Of a stretch of DNA of 10,878 nt, positions 1-6,301 are shown piece after piece. The translations under genes were made by a program, and so were the position numbers. The DNA is from Strigomonas culicis (Eukaryota > Euglenozoa > Kinetoplastea > Trypanosomatida > Trypanosomatidae). The stretch lies in NCBI GenBank assembly GCA_000482145.1, contig AUXH01000625.1, positions 1 to 10,878 on the forward strand, in the 5' to 3' direction. Under the pieces are notes generated by a model. The model saw only the letters and a list, made by a program, of their open reading frames with translations, had not been told where the DNA came from and ran no database searches. Within the stretch, counting starts at the first letter, position 1. Every line of letters starts with the position of its first letter.

Positions 1-866
1 AGCGCCAGCCGCGCGACGAGCCGCGCGCCGTCCGCGGCGGCGGGCAGCGACGTGCCGTCCAGCACGACCAACGGCCGGCGCCGCGCGCCGCGCGCGGAGC
101 GGCGCACCATGACGGTGCCCTGCACGCGGAAGTGTGCGCGGACCTCCGGGCGCTCCAGCAGCGCGGCCCACGACGCCGGCCGCAGCGCCGGCGGCAGCAG
201 CGGCTCCACCGCGTGCACCTCCGTCCAGAGGGGCTGCTGCGCGCCGCGGCCGAGTGCGTCGAGCGCGCGCTGCAGCCCCTGCACCACCGCGCCCCCGTCG
301 CCCCACGTCGGCTCGATCGTGTTGCGGCCGCGCGCGTGGTAGAGCGGCCGGCCGCTCACCGCCGAGCGCGTCACCAGCAGCAGCTGCGGGAAGCCGTCGC
401 GGATGAAGGCTGCGAAGGACGCCGTCGCCACCGCGTCGTCCAGCGAACCGGCGAGGTGGGCGCAGAGGGGACGCAGCCGCTCCTGGAGCTGGGCCTCCGT
501 CACGCCCTCCGGTGGCAGGCGGGCTGCGACGGACCGCAGCACCAGCTCCCAGTCGCACGGCACGACGTACGTCTCCTGGCCGACGCGCGAGAGGTAGTAG
601 CGCCGCTGCGCCGCCGCCCACGCGGCTGCGAGGTCCGCGGCCGGCACCGCCGCGCGGAGGCCGCACGCGACGCTGTGCTGCAGCTCCTGGCGGCGGGCCG
701 GGCGCCCGCCGCCGTAGCGCGCCGCGCGGTCGAGCGCGGCCTCCACCGCCTGCACAACCACCGGCAGCGGCGGCGCCGGCGCCGCGGCGGCCGCCGTCGT
801 CGCCGCGCAGCGCCGACCGTGGCAGCGCTCGCCGGCACGCAGGGGGAGAAAGCGAAGGGAGCGCAT
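1..866 (-). CDS. Unrecognised protein with presequence-like N-terminus (3' end outside window)
   Basis: This frame is open from an ATG at 866-864 to the window edge and gives 288 codons without a stop, so the C-terminus is missing. I do not recognise the family. The first 35 residues start MRSLRFLPLR, are rich in Arg, Leu and Ala, contain a single acidic residue, and run into an Ala/Pro stretch; this resembles a mitochondrial import presequence (inference). The rest looks globular and mostly helical. Residues about 104-180 (with FIRDGFPQLLLV at about 154-165) and about 195-268 (with WAALLERPEVRAHFRVQG at about 233-250) look like two copies of a helix-rich unit ending in beta strands, perhaps winged-helix-like; this alignment is by eye. 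The start is supported by polypyrimidine-AG acceptors just upstream. Codon use is GC-rich at third positions, like the neighbours. It is the last gene of the visible minus-strand unit, downstream of the helicase. A mitochondrial RNA-related role is possible but not shown. Confidence 0.75.
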   Translation of the reverse strand, partial: MRSLRFLPLRAGERCHGRRCAATTAAAAAPAPPLPVVVQAVEAALDRAARYGGGRPARRQELQHSVACGLRAAVPAADLAAAWAAAQRRYYLSRVGQETYVVPCDWELVLRSVAARLPPEGVTEAQLQERLRPLCAHLAGSLDDAVATASFAAFIRDGFPQLLLVTRSAVSGRPLYHARGRNTIEPTWGDGGAVVQGLQRALDALGRGAQQPLWTEVHAVEPLLPPALRPASWAALLERPEVRAHFRVQGTVMVRRSARGARRRPLVVLDGTSLPAAADGARLVARLA

Positions 867-1029
867 CGCCTAGAGAGAACTACAGGACAGAGAGGAAGCT
901 TGAGATACGCCGCCTTCGCTTTTTTACCTTCTCACCTCTACTTTATCCGTATGGCTCTGTTGCGGCTTTCACTTACCACCAACGTCTGTGAGTAGGAACA
1001 ACCGAAAGAAGAGGAAAACAAGAAAGAGC
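867..1029 (-). promoter_or_regulatory. Candidate spliced-leader acceptors for the gene at 1-866
   Basis: On the coding strand a pyrimidine-rich tract (about 903-884, CTTCCTCTCTGTCCTG) is followed by AG at 881-880, which would leave a 13-nt leader. A second AG at 871-870 follows TTCTCTCT and would leave only GCG before the ATG. A stronger distal tract at about 1029-1005 (rich in CTTT and TTCC blocks) has its first downstream AG at 987-986, giving a leader of about 119 nt. Sequence alone cannot say which site is used. All fit the known kinetoplastid rule that the first AG after a polypyrimidine tract receives the spliced leader. Confidence 0.5.
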
Positions 1030-1341
1030 TACTCTTATCAGAATACAAATGAAAAGGAAAAGAGAAAACAGAGTGGCATTGGTGAGAGATAAACGTACAA
1101 GAAAGAAAGAAAAGGTAAATCAAGGGTGCCATGCTATGTTGTGTTCACCCCGTAGGACAGCGCAGCATGCCGCTGTGCTCCTTCGTCATTTAGTATTACT
1201 CGCCACGTGTATTAGGTTACTCGAAAAAGGAGGTATTTAATCCTGTTAACAGCTTTTATTAGAGAAAACAAAAAAGGAAAAAAAATATGTATGAAGAACG
1301 TGAAGCAACTAGAGCTATGGTGCGCTACGCATGAGGTGGAG
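867..1341. other. Intergenic spacer: helicase 3' UTR and 5' leader of the gene at 1-866
   Basis: This spacer of about 475 nt is A+T-rich, with purine runs on the plus strand (for example 1000-1029, 1048-1070, 1099-1117 and 1261-1289) that read as pyrimidine tracts in the pre-mRNA. A more GC-balanced island around 1128-1215 contains an imperfect hairpin at 1154-1182: ACAGCG (1157-1162) pairs with CGCTGT (1171-1176), and AGG (1154-1156) with CCT (1180-1182). CTGTTAACAG at 1243-1252 is a short palindrome. I see no tRNA, snoRNA or supported ORF. Helicase mRNA polyadenylation should fall in this stretch, because in kinetoplastids it is coupled to the next acceptor downstream. Confidence 0.6.
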
Positions 1342-3216
1342 CTAGTGCAGCTCCTCGAGCTTGTACTTCCACAGCTTCGCCTTCACCTCGTGCGCGACGC
1401 TGGCCGGCACGCTGAAGCGGACGACTTCCGGGCTCTCACTAGCCTCGAGCGTGAGACTCGCGCGCAGCGGGCTGTTCGCCAGCTGCTTCTCCAGCACCTC
1501 CACCGCGGAGGGCACCTTCACGTTCGGCTTCGTGAACTGGAACGGGTTACGCACGGTGAGCTGCAGCCGCACGGTCGCGCTCGGCTCCGCCTTTCCCTTC
1601 TTGGCGCCGCCGGCCTCCGCCGCGGCGCCGGCGGGGACGAAGAGCTTGAAGGTCGCGTGTGTCGTCCGCGCGATGCCGTCGAGCACCTCGCGCTCCGTCG
1701 CGTCGTGCAAGACGAGGCAGCGGCCGGTGTGGAAGACCCGCGCCGTGCGGCCCGCCCGGTGCACGAACGTCTCCGCCGCGAGCACGTGGGACGGGAGCGA
1801 GAGCATCAGCACCGTCTGCGCCTCGACCATGTCCAGCCCGCGCGCGGCGATGTCCGTGCACAGCAGCGTATCCGCCGTCTTGCTATTGAAGTCCTCCACC
1901 GCCGAGAGGCGCTCGACCTCGTCCTTCGCCTCCGTCAGCGTGCGCACGGACAGCGCCGCCGGGACCGCGGCCAGCAGCTCCTTCTCCAGCGCGGCGACCT
2001 GTTTGGGCGTGCCGAACACGATGGTGCGGCCGAAGAAGTCGTGCTGCAACCGCAGCAGCTGCGCGGCGGTCCGCACGCGGACCTCGTAGGGGCACGGCAT
2101 GCGCAGCACCTCGAGCCCCTCGGGCAGCTTCACGCTCCCCGCCGCCACGAGCTGGTAGTAGTACTTCTTCACACCGAGGAAGCCGGCCTTGATCACCCAG
2201 TTCGGGATGGTGGCGCCGCACAACACGTAGTGGTGCGACCGCATGTCCGTCAGCAGCCCCTCCGCCAGCGACCCGTTCGCGCGGCGGATGTACTTCAGCA
2301 GGTTCTTCATGCGCCGGCCGAGGCTGCTGAAGCGCGGCCCTAGCGTCGTGTCGACCTCGTCGATCACAATCGCGCGCACGTCGGCGGCGCTCACCTCGCC
2401 CTGCTGCTGCACGGTGCCCACGTCCGCCTCGGGGTCCTCCTCCAGCTCCGCATCGTCCGCCCCGCTCGCGTCGTCACCGGCCGCCGGCCGCGCGCGCTTC
2501 TTCCCAGCGCCCTGCGGGGCAAGGCGCTGCGCCTCCAGCGCCTTCTCCTTCTCCTCCGCGGCCGTTGCCTCGGCGGCCACCTTGCGGCCGCGCACCGCCT
2601 CGTCCACCGCGCGGACGGTGCCGACGAGCACGTCGAGCGGGCCCTCCCGCGCGTCCGGCGCGACCGCGTCCATGCCGGCGACCGCCACGCGCAGCTGCGG
2701 GTACACGCGCTGAATGACCTGCTTCGTCTGCACCGCGAGGTCGACGCTGAACACAAAGACGATGAGGAAGGGGCCGCGCGCCGCGTCGTCCGCGGCCCGC
2801 CGCTTCTTCCCCGCCGCGTCGCCCGACTCCACGAGGAGGTGGCGCTCCACCAGCGGCAGCACGTAGGCGAGCGTCTTGCCGCTGCCGGTGCGGCTGTGCA
2901 GAATAACGTCGCGGCCGACGAAGATGCCGCGGTAGCACTGCGCCTGGCCGGGCAGCAGCGCCGTGAAGCCCATCGTGTCGCGCAGTGTCTTGATGGTCAT
3001 GTCGGACATGAGCACCGAGCGCTCCTCCTCCCCCTTCACGAGGCCGTGCTCCTCCATGTAGTTCTTGCCGTGGTGGCTGCGGTCGACCTTCACCGTCTTC
3101 CGCAGCTGCTCGAAGTCCGTGTCCACGTGTTCGTCGGGGTGCAGCACGACCGTGCCCGTCTTCTTCACCTTCTTGTGGTTCGCGCGGGCGGAGTTCTCCC
3201 AGTTGTACAGGTTCAT
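1342..3216 (-). CDS. DEAD-box-type (DExD) ATP-dependent RNA helicase, divergent
   Basis: The complete ORF of 624 aa runs from an ATG at 3216-3214 to a TAG stop. Superfamily 2 DEAD-box motifs appear in order: a Q-motif-like segment ending at Q91; motif I SRTGSGKT (108-115, Lys114); motif II DEVD (286-289) instead of DEAD; motif III GAT (334-336) instead of SAT; motif IV-like IVFGT (399-403); motif V with ARGLD (458-462); motif VI HRAGRTAR (486-493). Motif Ia is poorly conserved (FSVDLAVQT, 156-164). The expected role is ATP-dependent RNA or RNP remodelling. Between motif Ib and motif II lies a charged low-complexity insertion (about 208-275) with a basic KKRARP block at 239-244 and an acidic run DDAELEEDPEAD at 254-265. 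The DExDTxL context and GAT motif recall the organellar Mrh4/DDX28/RH39 group that acts in mitoribosome assembly, but the basic block could equally suggest the nucleus. No clear presequence is visible. The exact orthologue is unknown to me; helicase identity is secure. Confidence 0.93.
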   Translation of the reverse strand: MNLYNWENSARANHKKVKKTGTVVLHPDEHVDTDFEQLRKTVKVDRSHHGKNYMEEHGLVKGEEERSVLMSDMTIKTLRDTMGFTALLPGQAQCYRGIFVGRDVILHSRTGSGKTLAYVLPLVERHLLVESGDAAGKKRRAADDAARGPFLIVFVFSVDLAVQTKQVIQRVYPQLRVAVAGMDAVAPDAREGPLDVLVGTVRAVDEAVRGRKVAAEATAAEEKEKALEAQRLAPQGAGKKRARPAAGDDASGADDAELEEDPEADVGTVQQQGEVSAADVRAIVIDEVDTTLGPRFSSLGRRMKNLLKYIRRANGSLAEGLLTDMRSHHYVLCGATIPNWVIKAGFLGVKKYYYQLVAAGSVKLPEGLEVLRMPCPYEVRVRTAAQLLRLQHDFFGRTIVFGTPKQVAALEKELLAAVPAALSVRTLTEAKDEVERLSAVEDFNSKTADTLLCTDIAARGLDMVEAQTVLMLSLPSHVLAAETFVHRAGRTARVFHTGRCLVLHDATEREVLDGIARTTHATFKLFVPAGAAAEAGGAKKGKAEPSATVRLQLTVRNPFQFTKPNVKVPSAVEVLEKQLANSPLRASLTLEASESPEVVRFSVPASVAHEVKAKLWKYKLEELH

Positions 3217-3257
3217 CGCGCTACGAACAGGATAAGAAGAAGGAAGAAGAAAAATTC
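3217..3257 (-). promoter_or_regulatory. Candidate spliced-leader acceptor for the helicase gene
   Basis: On the coding strand a nearly pure pyrimidine tract (about 3254-3231, TTTTTCTTCTTCCTTCTTCT) leads through ATCCTGTTCGT to the first AG at 3222-3221. Only four bases (CGCG) then precede the ATG. Another pyrimidine-rich stretch at about 3361-3322 could serve a longer leader. Confidence 0.5.
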
Positions 3258-3272
3258 TGTTAGGATGGCGTA

Positions 3273-3293
3273 TGTGTGTGTGTGTGTGTGTGT
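3273..3293. repeat. TG/CA dinucleotide microsatellite, about 10 units
   Basis: TG is repeated about ten times on the plus strand, reading as CA on the coding strand, and degenerates into TTTG units at the high-coordinate end. It lies about 20 nt upstream, in transcription order, of the helicase polypyrimidine tract. A similar run sits in the same relative place before Pol eta. Confidence 0.9.
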
Positions 3294-3489
3294 TTGTTTG
3301 TACGCACCTCTGTTGCTTTTGTATGGAAGAGAGATCACCAGAAAGGAACAGGGAGAGAGACAGGCAAGTGGGATGGGCAGGCGTGCTACCATCAGCTCAG
3401 CAACAGATGAATCCATGAAAATACGCGAACACGCGAGCTTTACAGAAAAGAACGAACAAGTACGTTTTTCAGAAAAAAAACACCCCATC

Positions 3490-5400
3490 TCACTCTACGC
3501 CATCATTATCGTCGTCCTCCACAACAACGATGTCACGCTCCACTCGCTGCGACAGGCAATCGTCCGACGACGAAATGACCACGTTCATGGCGTCCGGCGA
3601 TAAGCCCGCTGTGGCCCGCCCCACGCCCTGCGCGTCCTGCCGCGCGGCCGCCACCAGACGGTCGAGGACCGTCCCGCGGTGGGGGGGCTGCGCGTGCCCC
3701 TCCGCGCTCGGACTTCGCGCGCGGAGGGGGTCGTCCCCGTCCTCCGCGGACGAGGGGTCCGAGACGACGATGGTGTCCGCCGGCCGGTCGCGCACCCGCG
3801 CGACCTGCTGCGCGCGCGGCCCCGTCGGCGTGGCGCGCGCGAAGAGGTCCGTCAGTGTGTGCTGGCCGCGCTGCGGCCCGGTGTCGCGCAGCGCGCCGAT
3901 CGTCACCGTCACGGAGTTCATGCGCGGCGCGGGGGCGCCGCGGTCCGCGAGGGCCCGCAGGAATGCCTGCACCTCGTGGCGCGTCACCGCGTAGAGGGCG
4001 TCCGCCGTTGTCGGGTCCGGCAGCGCCACCGTGCGGTTGGCGACGCCGCCGATGTTGTACACCCCGCCGCTGCCGATCTTGATGTTCACGTTGCGGCCCC
4101 GCACGTCCGTCGTGCGCGTCAGCTCCGCGTAGCGCGCGGCGAGCTCCGTGCACAGCACGACGAGCCACTTCGCGACGCCGTCCACCTCAGTCGTCGCGGG
4201 GCTGAAGTTCTTGCTGGCCATCAGCGTCTTCACCAGCACCCGCTCCGCCACGCCGTCGTCGCCGAAGCCACGCAGCCGGTAGTAGGCGTAGCGCGATGTG
4301 GCGTCCGCCTCGTCGGCGGCGCGGCTGCGCTTGCGCAGGTCTGCCAGCCGCGCGGTCGCCTCGTGCTCGCCCTCCTCGCCGCGGTCGAGGCCGTCGAGCG
4401 CGTAGAAGCAAGGCAGCGGCACGAGCCACGCCTCGCGGCAGAGGGCCGCGTCGCCCGTGACGCGCGCCACGGCGTGGCCGAACTTGCCGCCGAAGCCGCG
4501 CAGCTTGTCGACGCGCGTCGCGAAGAGCGCGGCGGCGCCGCGGTCCGGCAGCAGCACCGTCTGCTGGTTCGGCTTGTGCGTCGCGCTGATGGACTTGGCC
4601 AGCAGGCGGTTGTGCGCGATGCCGGCGGAGCAGTCGTAGTGCAGCGCGTCGCAGATGCGGCCGCGCATCCGCTGCACCACGCGCGAGGCGGCGCACAGCA
4701 GGAGGCAGTTCCCGCGGTACTCCCGCGCCTCCGCCTCCGTGCAGCCCTGCGGCACGTGGTAGGAGCGGCTGCCGCTGCCGCTGCCGCCGCCGCGCCGCTT
4801 CAGCTCGCGCATCGGCCGTGCGTACACCTCCTCGTAGCTGCGGCCCTGCTCCGCGAAGTAGGCCTCCATCTCCGCCGTGTTGTCGTCGATCAGCTTCGTG
4901 TCGGCGTCCAGCACGTCGCGCAGAGGGTCGAGGTCCGCCCGCGGCCCCGCCGCCGCGCGCAGTGCCGCGAGCTCGGCCTGCGCGGCCTCCGTCACGTCCA
5001 CGAAGGCCTCGTCCACGCTCGCCTTCTCGACCGTCGTGTGCGGAAAGTCGTGCAGAATGCTGAAGATCTGCCGGCTCGCCTCACGGTAGGGCTCGAGCGC
5101 GACCTTGTGCGTGTCCTTCTGGGTGTGCGCGTGGTAGGCGTAGACGGACTCCCCGACGCGGTACGTCGGCACGATGCCGACGCGCACCTCCGGGCACAGC
5201 TCGCGCGCCTCCTTCACCGTGTTGAAGCGCGCGATGCCCTTCGCGCGCGCCGGGTAGTTCACGGCAATCAGATTGCCCCACTGCGAGAGAATGAAGGGTA
5301 CGTCGCGGCAGGCGATGCCGAGCCGCACCGCCTCCACTTGAGCGTAGAAGCAGTCCATGTCGATGTGCACGACGCACTTGGTGGTCGCATAGCGCTCCAT
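3490..5400 (-). CDS. POLH: DNA polymerase eta (Y-family translesion DNA polymerase, Rad30/XPV type)
   Basis: The ORF of 636 aa starts at the first in-frame ATG (5400-5398); the frame is open further upstream but has no ATG there. It ends in TGA. The Y-family core is complete: palm HIDMDCFYAQVEA (metal ligand D14), fingers SQWGNLIAVNYPARAKGIAR (Q40, Y49, R52 and R58 align with human Pol eta Q38, Y52, R55 and R61), KASVDEAFVDV (catalytic D130-E131), CSAGIAHNRLLAK (257-269) and a thumb helix-hairpin-helix-like LRGFGGKFG (300-308). The compact fingers match yeast Rad30. KTLMASKNFSP (391-401) marks the little-finger region and is typical of Pol eta rather than Pol kappa. Known family function: nuclear synthesis opposite UV dimers and oxidised bases. 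The disordered C-terminal tail (about 510-636) has only one Cys, so no UBZ zinc finger. It carries a PIP-like QHTLTDLF (513-520) and three SUMO-interaction-like patches: IVVSD (544-548), VVISSSDD (607-614) and IVVVEDDD (624-631). A Gly/Ser linker (204-212) lies between the DE motif and CSAGI. Confidence 0.95.
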   Translation of the reverse strand: MERYATTKCVVHIDMDCFYAQVEAVRLGIACRDVPFILSQWGNLIAVNYPARAKGIARFNTVKEARELCPEVRVGIVPTYRVGESVYAYHAHTQKDTHKVALEPYREASRQIFSILHDFPHTTVEKASVDEAFVDVTEAAQAELAALRAAAGPRADLDPLRDVLDADTKLIDDNTAEMEAYFAEQGRSYEEVYARPMRELKRRGGGSGSGSRSYHVPQGCTEAEAREYRGNCLLLCAASRVVQRMRGRICDALHYDCSAGIAHNRLLAKSISATHKPNQQTVLLPDRGAAALFATRVDKLRGFGGKFGHAVARVTGDAALCREAWLVPLPCFYALDGLDRGEEGEHEATARLADLRKRSRAADEADATSRYAYYRLRGFGDDGVAERVLVKTLMASKNFSPATTEVDGVAKWLVVLCTELAARYAELTRTTDVRGRNVNIKIGSGGVYNIGGVANRTVALPDPTTADALYAVTRHEVQAFLRALADRGAPAPRMNSVTVTIGALRDTGPQRGQHTLTDLFARATPTGPRAQQVARVRDRPADTIVVSDPSSAEDGDDPLRARSPSAEGHAQPPHRGTVLDRLVAAARQDAQGVGRATAGLSPDAMNVVISSSDDCLSQRVERDIVVVEDDDNDGVE

Positions 5401-5423
5401 CCGCGTCTCCCAAAAAAACAACA
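5401..5423 (-). promoter_or_regulatory. Candidate proximal spliced-leader acceptor for Pol eta
   Basis: On the coding strand TTGTTGTTTTTTTGGG (about 5423-5409) precedes an AG at 5408-5407, leaving six bases (ACGCGG) before the Pol eta ATG. The tract is short, so this acceptor is weaker by eye than the distal one at 5606-5605. Confidence 0.4.
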
Positions 5424-5429
5424 AGTTAA

Positions 5430-5450
5430 TGTGTGTGTGTGTGTGTGTGT
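5430..5450. repeat. TG/CA dinucleotide microsatellite, 10 units
   Basis: This is an uninterrupted TG run on the plus strand (CA on the coding strand), immediately upstream, in transcription order, of the proximal Pol eta pyrimidine tract. Its placement mirrors the CA run before the helicase gene. Confidence 0.92.
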
Positions 5451-5483
5451 CTATGAGTATATGATTCTCCAACAGGGGCGCGG

Positions 5484-5539
5484 CCGTAGACAGCGCCCGT
5501 TTATACAGCGGCTACGGTGGTGGGCTGGACTATCCAGTC
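5484..5539. other. GC-rich island with two potential hairpins
   Basis: CCGTAG (5484-5489) pairs perfectly with CTACGG (5512-5517). Next to it GGCTGGA (5523-5529) pairs with TCCAGTC (5533-5539) across a CTA loop, with one G-U pair if read from the plus strand. The island stands out from the surrounding A-rich spacer. Whether it is transcribed as a separate RNA is unknown; it may simply be UTR or leader structure in the polycistronic transcript. Confidence 0.3.
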
Positions 5540-5604
5540 ACACAGCATACCCGCGCTTTGGTTGATGGTGGTGGTCTATGTGTATGTACTTCCAATCAAC
5601 CTAT

Positions 5605-5648
5605 CTAAAACAGAAAAAAAAACAGCAAGAAAGAGAAAAGAGGGGAGA
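5605..5648 (-). promoter_or_regulatory. Candidate distal spliced-leader acceptor for Pol eta
   Basis: On the coding strand a pyrimidine tract of about 40 nt (5648-5607; CTCCCCTCTTTTCTCTTTC, then TTGCTG, then a T9 run) ends in the first AG at 5606-5605. Use of this site gives a 204-nt Pol eta leader that includes the GC-rich hairpin island and the CA repeat. It is the strongest-looking acceptor in this spacer. The 19-nt core of the tract recurs at 8019-8037. Confidence 0.5.
5612..5630 (-). repeat. 19-nt pyrimidine-rich element, copy 1
   Basis: On the coding strand it reads TCTTGCTG, a T9 run, then CT. It is identical over 19 nt to 8037-8019 in another spacer. This copy lies inside the distal polypyrimidine tract before Pol eta. 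It may be a shared processing element or chance similarity between low-complexity tracts. Confidence 0.6.
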
Positions 5649-5814
5649 CGAAGATGTGGAGTTCTGTGAAAAAAAGACCAGCTTTTGACTGTTAGAATGC
5701 CGCTTAGATGTAAAAAAAAAAAATGCTACATCAGTATGATGTTAATGTGTTTCTTTGATACATGCACACACAAGTATATATATCGGTGTTTGTCTTTATA
5801 AAAAAGGAGTGAAA

Positions 5815-5835
5815 CACCTTTTTTAAAAAAGGGTG
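5815..5835. repeat. Near-perfect inverted repeat
   Basis: CACCTTTTTT (5815-5824) faces AAAAAAGGGTG (5825-5835), and the arms are complementary apart from one extra G. It is adjacent to A-runs and has no loop, so it may be a cruciform-prone or weak A-U hairpin sequence in a 3' UTR. No function is assigned. Confidence 0.6.
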
Positions 5836-5921
5836 CAACATAAAAATATCCCAGTGCAACGATATGTGGAAACAACACTACGGCGGCGACGACATATCAT
5901 TGGCTTACGCCAACGTTTGCG

Positions 5922-5947
5922 TATATATATATATATATATATATATA
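5922..5947. repeat. TA dinucleotide microsatellite, 13 units
   Basis: An uninterrupted (TA)13 run lies in the middle of the long spacer. It is expected to be length-variable and easily melted. It lies in the likely 3' UTR of the membrane-protein gene. Confidence 0.92.
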
Positions 5948-6301
5948 CTAGAGATATTAGATATATTAAAGAGAGAGGGGGAGGAAAAAAAAAAACGAAA
6001 AAAGGGTTCGAGTGGTCGAATTAATGTGCACACACAAGAACGGAAAAATCTCAAAAAAAAAGAGTTTTGTGGTGAGGGAAAGGGCAAAAAAAAAAAACGT
6101 CTGTTTGCTGCTGTTATAGGGTTTGGCCTTCACCGTGTGTGCACCTTCTCTGCATAAACGTGGTGTGCCATGTACGTATCAAGTGAATAGTAGAGGACGA
6201 AGAGGGAGGAGAGCTGAAATCTAAACGTTTCAGAGTTGTTCAATATATGCATATATATAATTACTCTTTTTGATGTGTTAAGGGCACGGCCTCACGGCGG
6301 G

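Larger units (their letters stand above)
3217..3489. other. Short intergenic spacer between Pol eta and helicase genes
   Basis: The spacer is 273 nt between the Pol eta stop and the helicase ATG. It holds the TG/CA microsatellite, two pyrimidine-rich tracts on the coding strand (about 3361-3322 and 3254-3231), and a T8 run at about 3480-3473 directly after the Pol eta stop. A minus-strand frame at 3213-3488 is open but low-complexity (Phe, Leu, Ser, His-Thr runs), so I do not call it a gene. Confidence 0.6.
5401..6301. other. Long A+T-rich intergenic spacer between membrane-protein gene and Pol eta
   Basis: This is the longest spacer in the window (901 nt). It contains the CA run before Pol eta, a more GC-rich island with hairpin potential (5473-5545), a strong polypyrimidine-AG pair at about 5648-5605, the near-palindrome at 5815-5835, a 26-nt TA run, and many A7-A12 runs on the plus strand. 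A small TTGGC/GCCAA hairpin lies at 5900-5913 and an ATATATGCATATAT palindrome at 6243-6256, close to the end of the membrane-protein gene. Short open frames here (5833-6157 plus, 5905-6087 minus) are low-complexity Lys/Tyr/Ile or Phe/Ser runs and are not called. I found no cloverleaf or convincing C/D or H/ACA guide RNA. Confidence 0.6.

Noticed and set aside
132..995. Plus-strand ORF of 287 codons
   Set aside because: It is antisense to the minus-strand frame at 1-866, which has a plausible start, an acceptor and ordinary protein composition.
938..1132. Small minus-strand ORF in the spacer
   Set aside because: The product is Phe/Ser-rich because it translates polypyrimidine tracts, and it overlaps the candidate acceptor region.
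1342..3216. Naming the helicase as the RNA-editing helicase KREH1
   Set aside because: The general motifs do not discriminate, no clear presequence is visible, and I could not compare sequences.
3213..3488. Minus-strand ORF of 91 codons between Pol eta and the helicase
   Set aside because: It reads through the CA repeat as His-Thr and through pyrimidine tracts as Phe/Leu. No conserved features are seen.
3490..5400. Assignment as DNA polymerase kappa or bacterial-type DinB
   Set aside because: The fingers block around Q40-R58, the YREAS segment before the DE motif and the KTL-SKNF block match Pol eta/Rad30, and the Pol kappa N-terminal extension is absent.
5401..5472. Extension of Pol eta upstream to 5472
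   Set aside because: The upstream in-frame codons contain no ATG (the frame begins at TTG), translate the CA repeat as His-Thr, and lie upstream of the proximal acceptor.
3679..5565. Plus-strand ORF of 628 codons opposite Pol eta
   Set aside because: It is fully antisense to a gene with intact catalytic motifs. Its product is Arg/Ala/Val/His-rich without recognisable domains, as expected when G/C-ending codons are read from the other strand.
6000..6025. tRNA T-arm-like GGTTCGAGT
   Set aside because: There is no matching acceptor, D or anticodon stem on either strand. It is part of a small TCGA inverted repeat.
5833..6157. Small plus- and minus-strand ORFs around the TA repeat
   Set aside because: Their products are Tyr-Ile and Lys or Phe runs derived from microsatellite and A-runs.
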